Of a stretch of 5,015 nucleotides of DNA, positions 1 to 5,015 are shown piece by piece (within the stretch, counting starts at the first letter, position 1; every line of letters begins with the position of its first letter). Position numbers and translations under genes: made by a program. Source of the DNA: Paludibacteraceae bacterium (GTDB lineage Bacteria > Bacteroidota > Bacteroidia > Bacteroidales > Paludibacteraceae); contig CANFFA010000222.1 in the NCBI GenBank assembly GCA_947445425.1, positions 1 to 5,015 of the forward strand, written 5' to 3'. Under the pieces are notes generated by a model that saw only the letters and a program-made list of their open reading frames with translations, was not told the origin of the DNA and searched no databases.

Positions 1-68
1 AAAATTAGAATTACACACAGAAACTGTCTTTTTGTAAAAAAAGAATTAAATATTGCATTCTTAAAGAA

Positions 69-112
69 AAATCCCCAAACAATATATCAGTTTGATTATT
101 GTTTGGGGATTT
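69..112 (-). terminator. Rho-independent terminator after the 268-aa exported protein gene
   Basis: A perfect 16-bp inverted repeat (69-84 and 97-112) encloses a 12-nt loop. Its core is four G-C pairs flanked by A-T pairs. Read on the minus strand, the stem ends in GGGGATTT and runs into TTCTTTAAG, a moderately U-rich tail. On the plus strand no T-run follows the stem, so it is best read as the terminator of the minus-strand gene whose stop codon lies 37 bp upstream. Confidence 0.85.
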
Positions 113-149
113 CGTAAGTTGTGTCTGTCTTATATAAAAGACCTTTATA

Positions 150-956
150 TTATTTATTAGCGATACATTTAATGTATTCTAATAAAGTATTACCAGTCGT
201 TACATTTGCGTCATAAGTATATAATCTGTAATCTGTAATTTTATTGGCAGTTAAAATGTCAATGTCATTTTGAGTTAAATCAAAGAAAGCAGAGTAGCAA
301 TATCCTTTGGTAGATTTAACAGCTGATACTTCTACTTTTACGTCTGGTTTAACGATTCTAAATCCATTGTCCAAGAGAATTGTAATTCCTTTTGTATTTA
401 GTACTAATTTGCTACCAAATACTTTGAGTGACATTTGGGTGCGAGCTGTATTACCACTGATTACTTTAAAGAATTCAATTTGAGAAGAAGGTGAAGAGTA
501 AGAAAATTCCCCAGAAAATTTATCACGAGTCATGATAATTTCATTACAGAAAAAATCTTCAGGATAGTTGATACCCCCCAGTACTTCGAATTCAAATTCT
601 AGTTCAAAACGTGGATCGTAGTCATAATAAAGTATGCCTAATTCTGGATTTTCAATTTTTAATTTGAACTTGTCTACATTTACCAAGTCAGTATATGGCT
701 CAAAACTAACCATTTTGAAGATTTTACCCACCAATGATTTGTATTTGCTATTGCCAACCAATTCGCTATTGTCAAATTTTATTTTTAGTTTGCTGTCTTT
801 ATAGAATTCAGTATATCCATATTTTTGCAATGATTCATCCTTCGTTTTTACTTTTAATTCCTTGCCAATCAATAGATCAAGATTTTTGCCAGGGAAGTTT
901 TGTCCGTAAGTTAAATTGCTTAGAACAATCAAAGAAAATAAAATAAGTTTTTTCAT
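150..956 (-). CDS. Exported protein of unknown function (268 aa)
   Basis: I do not recognise a named family. Residues 1-18 are a Sec signal peptide (MKK, then a hydrophobic run LILFSLIVL), with likely signal peptidase I cleavage at TYG|Q. There is no lipobox cysteine, so the mature protein should be periplasmic, surface-attached or secreted. No T9SS-type C-terminal sorting domain is evident. The mature part is rich in Lys, Asp, Glu, Phe and Tyr in alternating patterns that suggest beta strands. Three cysteines remain after cleavage (about residues 137, 220 and 264). The tail (217-265: GYCYSAFFDL, then a helix-like DIDILTANKI, then DYRLYTY) resembles the ends of other uncharacterised Bacteroidota exported proteins in which strands and a helix precede a final Cys. 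The ATG at 956 is chosen over an in-frame TTG at 989 because the longer form would put 11 charged or polar residues before the signal peptide, and the TTG lies inside a candidate -7 promoter element. The gene is flanked by its own promoter candidate and terminator, so it is probably monocistronic. Confidence 0.85.
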   Translation of the reverse strand: MKKLILFSLIVLSNLTYGQNFPGKNLDLLIGKELKVKTKDESLQKYGYTEFYKDSKLKIKFDNSELVGNSKYKSLVGKIFKMVSFEPYTDLVNVDKFKLKIENPELGILYYDYDPRFELEFEFEVLGGINYPEDFFCNEIIMTRDKFSGEFSYSSPSSQIEFFKVISGNTARTQMSLKVFGSKLVLNTKGITILLDNGFRIVKPDVKVEVSAVKSTKGYCYSAFFDLTQNDIDILTANKITDYRLYTYDANVTTGNTLLEYIKCIANK

Positions 957-986
957 AATTGTTTTGTTGATTTTATAATTATTGCT

Positions 987-1020
987 CAAAAGTAATCAAT
1001 TGTTTTTATATCAGGCTCAA
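987..1020 (-). promoter_or_regulatory. Candidate Bacteroidota promoter for the 268-aa protein gene
   Basis: On the minus strand TACTTTTG (994-987) matches the Bacteroidota -7 consensus TAnnTTTG exactly. A TTG (1020-1018) lies 23 nt upstream, at the long limit of the spacing usually allowed. Transcription would start near 980, leaving a leader of about 25 nt before the ATG at 956. The -7 match is good and the -33 element is weak. Confidence 0.45.
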
Positions 1021-1093
1021 TTTCATGAAAAATATTCAATATGGACTGTTCTAAAGCTAATATTTTTTTGAAAATCAAATGAGATTCCAAAAA

Positions 1094-2080
1094 TTAGAAC
1101 TTATAAAACCAAGTACACATTGGAAAAGGGAAGGAGGTTTTATCGTTTTTACTAAAGACGGTTACCCCTGCCAATGAAATTTGAAAGGCTTTTTTATCTG
1201 TACTTTGAAAACGCATCCCTGGCATGATGAACAAGGCAGTTGCATGTTGTGCGCTAGTATAAGTTGCTTGTGATGTGATGTGATCATAACTTACGGTAGT
1301 ACTTTCATGATTCAAGTAGCTTATCATTGAATCAAAAACAAAACTTGCTTTAGCCCCCACTTTAATGATTCCTGCCATTGACAAAATGGGTCCATGTGTC
1401 AATTTTGTTGGTTCGTTTAGATTCAGTTGTGGATTATAATTCGTTCCGCCAGATTGAAGATAGGTATATCCCGCTGAGCAAGTAACATTATTCTTTCGAT
1501 CTCCCAAGGTCAAGCTTCCCCAATGGAGACCATAATATCCTTCCCAATTATTTAAATATCCAGAAGTACCGATCATGGTTCCCAATGAATAGTTCACTTT
1601 TGATTCTTCGGTTTTGAAAGAGTATTTTAATGCCAATACCAACGGACTGGCCAGCCAGGTGGACATAATTCCAACATTCAGGTGATCGCTTACCGCAAAG
1701 TGTACTTCTGGTCCGTAGAGATTTACCATGGCGTAATTCTCACCTTTCTTTATTGGTAAAGCATTGTTGGTGAAAGCATATCTGGTGGTAAATGGACCGG
1801 CAGATTGATACTCCCCATAGACAATTGATTTCGTATCCACCTCTTTGACTATGCTTTTTACTTCAGATTTTGGGATGTATATTTTTCCCAATGCCTTGGT
1901 TGTAATGAGTAGTTCGCGTCCATCATCACTGATGATGGTACCGACATATTCTGTTCCATCATGCTTGGTAATCACTGATTGAACTGATGATTTTATTGAG
2001 TCAGAAGTATTCGTTTGAGCACTTGTTATTCCTATAAATAGCAAGAATAGGACGAGGGTTGAAAATTTTATTGTTTTCAT
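1094..2080 (-). CDS. Probable outer-membrane beta-barrel protein with N-terminal beta domain (328 aa)
   Basis: Function unknown; the architecture can be described. Residues 1-21 form a Sec signal peptide with likely cleavage at TSA|QT. Residues about 36-80 form a compact strand-rich segment (ITKHDGTEYVGTIISDDGRE, then LLITTKALGKIYIPKSEVKSI). Its 'G.I..DDG.E..I.T..LGKI.IPKS.V..I' pattern recalls small Sm-like barrel modules seen N-terminally in Bacteroidota envelope proteins. Residues about 95-328 have alternating hydrophobic/polar strands, many Gly, Tyr and Trp, and short turns (for example HFAVSDHLNVGIMSTW and ASFVFDSMISYLNH), and the protein ends in WFYKF with a terminal Phe. This fits an outer-membrane barrel of roughly 10-12 strands. 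Barrel type and ligand cannot be told. The gene has a strong consensus promoter and is separated from the upstream lipoprotein operon by a terminator, so it is an independent unit. The start is supported by the signal peptide beginning at this ATG. Confidence 0.88.
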   Translation of the reverse strand: MKTIKFSTLVLFLLFIGITSAQTNTSDSIKSSVQSVITKHDGTEYVGTIISDDGRELLITTKALGKIYIPKSEVKSIVKEVDTKSIVYGEYQSAGPFTTRYAFTNNALPIKKGENYAMVNLYGPEVHFAVSDHLNVGIMSTWLASPLVLALKYSFKTEESKVNYSLGTMIGTSGYLNNWEGYYGLHWGSLTLGDRKNNVTCSAGYTYLQSGGTNYNPQLNLNEPTKLTHGPILSMAGIIKVGAKASFVFDSMISYLNHESTTVSYDHITSQATYTSAQHATALFIMPGMRFQSTDKKAFQISLAGVTVFSKNDKTSFPFPMCTWFYKF

Positions 2081-2113
2081 AGTCGTTTCAATTTAGGATT
2101 AAAATTTTACGGT

Positions 2114-2127
2114 TTAAACAAATCTAT
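2114..2127 (-). repeat. 14-bp direct repeat, copy nearer the 328-aa gene
   Basis: The minus-strand sequence ATAGATTTGTTTAA occurs here and again at 2171-2184, 57 bp upstream. Each copy contains TAGATTTG, a perfect match to the -7 consensus TAnnTTTG. This copy lacks a TTG or TTTG at the expected distance, so it is either a second, weaker start site or a site bound by a regulator. Confidence 0.5.
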
Positions 2128-2175
2128 TATCAAAGGAGTGCCTTGTAAAATTGTATATTTAACCATATAATTAAA

Positions 2176-2205
2176 CAAATCTATCCTAAATTAGGTTCAT
2201 GCAAA
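2176..2205 (-). promoter_or_regulatory. Near-consensus Bacteroidota promoter for the 328-aa barrel protein gene
   Basis: On the minus strand TTTG (2205-2202) is followed after 18 nt by TAGATTTG (2183-2176). This closely matches the TTTG-N19-TAnnTTTG promoter of the Bacteroidota primary sigma factor. Transcription would start near 2169, giving a leader of about 90 nt before the ATG at 2080. The spacer holds an 11-bp palindrome CCTAAATTAGG (2185-2195), which could be an operator but may be chance in AT-rich DNA. Confidence 0.65.
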
Positions 2206-2263
2206 ATTTCCGTTTAACTTTTGAATCTGCAAATCTTTATTTATGACCAACACCTAACAAAAA

Positions 2264-2303
2264 GGAATGTTACCAACCAGTATTTAAAGGTCGGTAACAT
2301 TCC
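2264..2303 (-). terminator. Rho-independent terminator of the lipoprotein operon
   Basis: Two 15-nt arms (2264-2278 and 2289-2303) enclose a 10-nt loop. The only imperfection, positions 2275 and 2292, is an A/C mismatch in plus-strand RNA but a G-U wobble in minus-strand RNA, so the stem is fully paired only in the minus transcript. That transcript then continues into TTTTTGTT. The stem starts 22 bp after the stop codon of the DUF799 gene. Strand-specific pairing and the U-run both assign it to the minus-strand operon. Confidence 0.92.
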
Positions 2304-2325
2304 GTGGTTTGAACAAATATTAATT

Positions 2326-3015
2326 TTATCTGTATTGAGAGTTTAGGGTTACTTTAAATTCTTTATCACCGGCAAATTCATTTTCTTCATTTGGGTTAAT
2401 TGGACTATATTTTCCTGAAGGCAAATCTTTAAATGTGTATTCATTTGCAATTCTTGCAACATCAACATACTTTGTTGCAGCAGTATTTATAGCTGTAGCA
2501 GCCACCTGTACCAGCGCTCCGACCAAGCCACCACCATTCACTTGAACATTGGTGTTATAGTTGATCTGACCTTTTCTAGCATATAATACCTCATTGGTTT
2601 TAATTGATTTGATAATGTATTCAACTTCTACATAAACCATCCCATAGGTTTTGTCCCATTTATGTATGATGGTGAACAATGCAACATCGGCACCAAAAAC
2701 TTCGCCAAACTTGGTTAGTGGAGAATTTAGAAATAATTCAGCGTCATAAGCACTCTCTTTTTTAAGGATTTCCATCGATAAAAAAGTCGGGATCACGTAA
2801 TAACCTGCATTTGCGAGCGGGATATTTAGCGTTGAATGAAAATACTCTTTTGCTTCAACAGAAGTAGATCTGTTAATTGGAGGCATCAGTAGCACAGTTA
2901 CCGGTTTTTGTAAGTACAAACCCTTGTATGCTACAGTTTTTAAAATTGGTTGAGTAGTTGTACAGCTGTAAAAAACAGTCACTATTAGTGCGTATAAAAT
3001 TGTTGATTTTTTCAT
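2326..3015 (-). CDS. DUF799 (GNA1162-like) lipoprotein (229 aa)
   Basis: This matches the DUF799 family, whose best-known member is the Neisseria vaccine candidate lipoprotein GNA1162. A hydrophobic signal ends at Cys18 (FYSC, a relaxed lipobox). Family-like motifs follow in order: VLLMPPINRSTSVEAKEYF (41-59), PLANAGYYVIP (66-76), FGEVFGADVALFTIIHKW (103-120), and a Gly-rich apolar stretch GGGLVGALVQVAATAINTAA (161-180). A short charged tail (EENEFAGDKEFKVTLNSQYR) follows the conserved part. The fold is thought to resemble the CsgG/TolB N-terminal alpha/beta domain. There is no acidic lipoprotein-export signal after the Cys, so the protein should face the periplasm. It is the last gene of the operon and its ATG overlaps the stop of the DUF4810 gene by 4 bp. 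Family assignment is confident. The molecular role is unknown; a part in a CsgG-based envelope complex is inferred from gene order. Confidence 0.93.
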   Translation of the reverse strand: MKKSTILYALIVTVFYSCTTTQPILKTVAYKGLYLQKPVTVLLMPPINRSTSVEAKEYFHSTLNIPLANAGYYVIPTFLSMEILKKESAYDAELFLNSPLTKFGEVFGADVALFTIIHKWDKTYGMVYVEVEYIIKSIKTNEVLYARKGQINYNTNVQVNGGGLVGALVQVAATAINTAATKYVDVARIANEYTFKDLPSGKYSPINPNEENEFAGDKEFKVTLNSQYR

Positions 3016-3356
3016 TTTTCTGTCATTTTAAGGATTCTTTCAATAAAAACTTTTGATTCTGGATATAGAGCGATTTCCTGAGCAAGCATTGCTTTTCCTT
3101 CAGTAGTTTTATTTGTTTGTAACAAAATAAAGCCATAATCAGTATATATACCAGGGGGAACTACATTCCTTGAACCTTTTTGTTGTTCAATGATCGACTT
3201 ATAAGTTTTAATCAGTTCTTGAGTTGATTTTTCGTCACTGTTTTTTAGATAATTATAGCTAGTATTTGAGTAGTTACTCCAACTATACAAAGGTTTTTGA
3301 AGCGAACAAGCTGTCAATAAAATACCTGTCAAAGCCGTTAAAATTGTTTTTTTCAT
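3012..3356 (-). CDS. DUF4810 lipoprotein (114 aa)
   Basis: A small lipoprotein whose signal peptide ends in the good lipobox LTAC (Cys17). The mature protein carries the DUF4810 signature: LYSWSNYSNTSYNYLK (23-37), VPPGIYTDYGFILLQ (66-80), and an E..LYPES motif (94-101). Length is normal for the family. The predicted helices around the 'PPG.Y..YG..LL' and 'A...F..E..LYPES' positions look TPR-like, but only about one repeat would fit. DUF4810 genes are typically found beside CsgG-family and DUF799 genes, as here. Both ends overlap neighbouring genes by 4 bp (ATGA), which suggests translational coupling and matched amounts of the partners. The residues after Cys17 (SLQKP) contain no acidic surface-export signal, so a periplasm-facing anchor is expected. 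The biochemical role is not established. Confidence 0.92.
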   Translation of the reverse strand: MKKTILTALTGILLTACSLQKPLYSWSNYSNTSYNYLKNSDEKSTQELIKTYKSIIEQQKGSRNVVPPGIYTDYGFILLQTNKTTEGKAMLAQEIALYPESKVFIERILKMTEK

Positions 3357-3685
3357 GGTAATACTATTTTTTTAGTTTCTTGTGCCGAAACAAAAATTTG
3401 TTTCTTTACAATTAGATTGTTATTATGAGAGATAGATAAAATATGTGTTCCTGTTGAAATGGCGTAAACTGTGCCTTTTACACTTGAAGTATGATCCTTG
3501 ACAACTGTTGCAGTAAAACTTATTTTATTATCAAGGATTACATTAACACCCCCAGTGTAAATGGCAGGATTGCCTGTAAATTCAAGAAAGGACTCATTTT
3601 CTAAACCCGTAGAAATGGTTTTAACGCCTGTACAAGCTGTTAGAAGCACAAAGCCGAGTGCTAATATAGAGTGTGTTATTTTCAT
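3353..3685 (-). CDS. Small lipoprotein with PEGA-like C-terminal half (110 aa)
   Basis: No family is recognised with certainty. The signal peptide ends in a clean lipobox LTAC (Cys18). The mature part, about 92 residues, looks all-beta. Its C-terminal half (74-110) has the pattern of a PEGA-type domain: a 'pG.H.L.I' turn (STGTHILSISHNN), a strand (LIVKKQIFVS), and a final 'Q.TKKIVL' strand, where PEGA domains usually show 'v..GetkkV.v.L'. The earlier VNVILDNK corresponds to the first PEGA strand ('v.ldG.'). The GDG-type turns are poorly kept, so the assignment is tentative. The gene sits between the CsgG-like and DUF4810 genes, with 4-bp ATGA overlaps on both sides, so it is almost surely co-translated with them. 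The usual Proteobacterial trio has no such gene, and this may be a Bacteroidota-specific subunit. A tethered beta accessory domain bound to the complex is inferred, not shown. Confidence 0.85.
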   Translation of the reverse strand: MKITHSILALGFVLLTACTGVKTISTGLENESFLEFTGNPAIYTGGVNVILDNKISFTATVVKDHTSSVKGTVYAISTGTHILSISHNNNLIVKKQIFVSAQETKKIVLP

Positions 3686-4614
3686 TTTTTTATTTCTTTG
3701 ATAAAGTATTTACTTAAATTTTGTTTGTCTATACTTCCGTCCATGAACGAAACCATCGAAAATTCTGCTTGTGCGTTTTCACCGCCAGTGAAATCAATTT
3801 TTACTTTTCCTACCGATTTACCTGGAAGTTCGATTAGTATTCCTGTTTGTGGATTCTTAACGCTTTTACCCTTTTCAATTACTTCATAAAAATCACCAAT
3901 CTTTAAACCTTGACTTTTCCCCCCTGAAATAATAATTCCATTTTCATCGTACGACAAGAAATAGGATTTCCAAGGTCTATCCATACAGTTGTTGATAATA
4001 TTTTCTACAAGTTTAGAAATAGCTGCAGAAATAGCTTTATCACTTAGTGTTGCATCGTAATCAGTCCTTTCTCCATATCCCATGACTGTTTTATTCAAGG
4101 TTTCAGCTTGACCTTTTGCCTCTTCAGAATAAATGATCTGTCCAGTTGAAACATCAATTAATCGAACGCTGACACCTGCCTGAACGGTTTGGGTTTTTGT
4201 TCGTGAAAATGCATTAACATCTCCCACGTTCTTACGTCCAAATTCTGTAATTGAACCAACAATTAAATAATCTGCTCCAACTTTCTGAATTCCTTCATTT
4301 CCTGCAATTTTCATTTCTTCTAGAATCTTGTCCATATCTTGGCGTTCCAATAAAATAAACTTATTGGTGGATGCTAATTTTGTGGATAGGATGTCAACTG
4401 CTTGTTTTCCAACTGGGTCATTTGCTTTGTTATAAAAGGCACCTTTAGCATATTCTGTCTCATTTGAAAAGCGTGCAATCGCTACTTTTCGTTTCAGGGA
4501 TTGCTCTTCCTTTTTAATTTCCTGAATTTGAGGTTGAATACTTACAACATTCTTTTGTGTTGTACAACTTATTGCAATTAAGGCTATTGCAATTGAAAAA
4601 ATTTTTTTTCTCAT
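3682..4614 (-). CDS. CsgG/HfaB-family lipoprotein with FlgT-C-like C-terminal domain (310 aa)
   Basis: This belongs to the CsgG/HfaB family, whose curli member forms a nonameric outer-membrane secretion channel. The signal peptide ends at Cys17 (AISC, relaxed lipobox). CsgG-domain hallmarks follow: KVAIARFSNE (43-52), a helix leading into ILLERQDMDKILEE (87-100), KVGADYLIVGSITEFG (111-126), VSVRLIDVSTGQIIYSEEAKG (148-168) and a C-terminal helix of the domain DKAISAAISKLVENI (192-206). Residues about 211-296 form an added domain with a FlgT-C-like pattern (ISGGKSQGLKIGDFYEV, then NPQTG and a strand-rich end). E. coli CsgG has no such domain, and the total of 310 aa exceeds its 277. Tyr/Phe/Asn pore-loop residues of curli CsgG cannot be matched with confidence by eye. 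This is the first gene of a four-gene operon whose downstream members are all lipoproteins. With no csgA/B/E/F nearby, a curli role is unlikely, and a ring or scaffold in the envelope is the cautious inference. The start is set by the signal peptide, and the start codon is preceded by an AT-rich leader. Confidence 0.93.
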   Translation of the reverse strand: MRKKIFSIAIALIAISCTTQKNVVSIQPQIQEIKKEEQSLKRKVAIARFSNETEYAKGAFYNKANDPVGKQAVDILSTKLASTNKFILLERQDMDKILEEMKIAGNEGIQKVGADYLIVGSITEFGRKNVGDVNAFSRTKTQTVQAGVSVRLIDVSTGQIIYSEEAKGQAETLNKTVMGYGERTDYDATLSDKAISAAISKLVENIINNCMDRPWKSYFLSYDENGIIISGGKSQGLKIGDFYEVIEKGKSVKNPQTGILIELPGKSVGKVKIDFTGGENAQAEFSMVSFMDGSIDKQNLSKYFIKEIKK

Positions 4615-4920
4615 TCTTTCATCGGTTTTGAATTATTAATTGATATCTATTTATTTAGCAGAATAATTTTTCAATACGCTTTCATATCTATTTTGATATA
4701 CTAATAGCTTGTTTTCGATTTATTTGCAAATTTACGGATTGCCTCATAATAAATGTAAATTGTCATTCAGTTTTATCCATTTAAAGTGAATATTAGCGTT
4801 TATTATTGTTTGATTTAATTATATGTTTTTAGCAAAAAATACTGAGTTTGAAAATGATAATTCAAGTAAGTAATAGGAAAGATATAATATCGTATTTTTC
4901 GTTCACTCCGAAAAATATTT
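4615..4920. other. AT-rich leader and intergenic region without a gene
   Basis: No open frame with coding character is seen on either strand. The part next to the CsgG-like gene holds two copies of ATATCTATTT (4643-4652 and 4684-4693), 41 bp apart. The second is part of a weak hairpin (ATATC 4684-4688, GATAT 4695-4699). These may be chance in such AT-rich DNA. The rest, to about 4900, shows no structure I can support. Confidence 0.6.
4727..4734 (-). promoter_or_regulatory. Candidate -7 element for the four-gene lipoprotein operon
   Basis: Minus-strand TAAATTTG matches the Bacteroidota -7 consensus TAnnTTTG. No good TTG or TTTG is seen 17-23 nt upstream, only a TTTA-like run. If it is used, the leader before the ATG at 4614 would be about 105 nt. 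It is the best match I found upstream of this operon, but support is limited to the one element. Confidence 0.35.
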
Positions 4921-4924
4921 TTTG

Positions 4925-5015
4925 AACGCAAAGATGCAAAAGTGCTAAGACGCAAAGAAATTCACATACTGTATATCTGAACTTTGCGTCTTCTAAACTT
5001 AGCGTTCTTGGCGTT
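4925..5015. repeat. Imperfect intergenic palindrome made of 8-nt cgcaaag-type units
   Basis: The left arm (4925-4957) and right arm (4982-5015) form an imperfect inverted repeat around a 24-nt centre. The innermost 11 bp are perfectly complementary (AAGACGCAAAG at 4947-4957, CTTTGCGTCTT at 4982-4992). Each arm is built of degenerate 8-nt units. The left arm reads acgcaaag, atgcaaaa, gtgctaag, acgcaaag. The right arm reads ctttgcgt, cttctaaa, cttagcgt, then after one extra base cttggcgt. From general knowledge, similar cgcaaag-rich palindromes are scattered between genes in flavobacterial genomes. The right arm reaches the window edge and may continue beyond it. Confidence 0.8.

Noticed and set aside
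734..946. Plus-strand open frame of 70 codons
   Set aside because: It lies wholly antisense to the 268-aa exported protein, and its Cys/Ile-rich translation has no domain-like pattern. It is a shadow frame.
957..989. Longer reading of the 268-aa gene starting at a TTG
   Set aside because: It would add 11 residues ahead of a normal signal peptide and begin inside a candidate -7 promoter element. The ATG at 956 is far better.
1021..1093. Possible terminator after the 328-aa gene (TTTCATGAAA palindrome, TTTGA/TCAAA mini-hairpin)
   Set aside because: The stems are 5 bp or less, AT-only or nearly so, and lack a proper T-run. I see no convincing terminator in this gap.
3671..3889. Plus-strand open frame of 72 codons
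   Set aside because: It is antisense to the end of the CsgG-like gene, which has strong family support. It is a shadow frame.
3682..4614. Naming the first operon gene csgG and the locus a curli system
   Set aside because: No curli subunit or accessory gene is present, the partners are DUF4810 and DUF799 proteins, and the protein has an extra C-terminal domain.
4900..4928. Hairpin cgttca...tgaacg around an AT-rich core
   Set aside because: The arms are only 6 bp, there is no gene end next to it, and it overlaps the start of the larger repeat. It is too weak to call.
4925..5015. CRISPR array
   Set aside because: The units are 8 nt, degenerate and inverted between the arms, with no unique spacers of regular length.

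Overview
The window looks like a chromosomal fragment from a Flavobacterium-like member of the Bacteroidota. The DNA is AT-rich. The secreted proteins carry short Bacteroidota-style signal peptides ending in ..Q. There are no clear Shine-Dalgarno sequences. Sequences upstream of the genes match the Bacteroidota promoter consensus (TTTG near -33, TAnnTTTG near -7), and the right edge holds a 'cgcaaag' intergenic palindrome of a kind common in flavobacteria. The genus is an inference. All six credible genes lie on the minus strand, so the window reads from right to left.

Right end (4615-5015): 401 bp without a gene. It holds an imperfect inverted repeat built from degenerate 8-nt units, and then an AT-rich leader with one candidate -7 element for the operon that follows.

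Main operon (4614 down to 2326): four lipoprotein genes joined by three identical 4-bp ATGA stop/start overlaps. In order they encode a CsgG/HfaB-family protein with a FlgT-C-like C-terminal domain, a 110-aa lipoprotein with a PEGA-like end, a DUF4810 protein, and a DUF799 (GNA1162-like) protein. CsgG, DUF4810 and DUF799 form a trio known from Proteobacteria, including Neisseria. The extra small lipoprotein between CsgG and DUF4810 is the unusual part. No curli genes are visible, so this is probably a non-curli envelope complex of unknown function. A strong rho-independent terminator (2264-2303) closes the operon.

Left half: two monocistronic-looking genes for exported proteins of unknown function. 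The first (2080-1094) has a small N-terminal beta domain and a probable outer-membrane beta-barrel, behind a near-perfect Bacteroidota promoter. The second (956-150) is a 268-aa exported protein with its own candidate promoter and a 16-bp-stem terminator (69-112). Nothing in the sequence ties these two functionally to the lipoprotein operon beyond a shared envelope destination.
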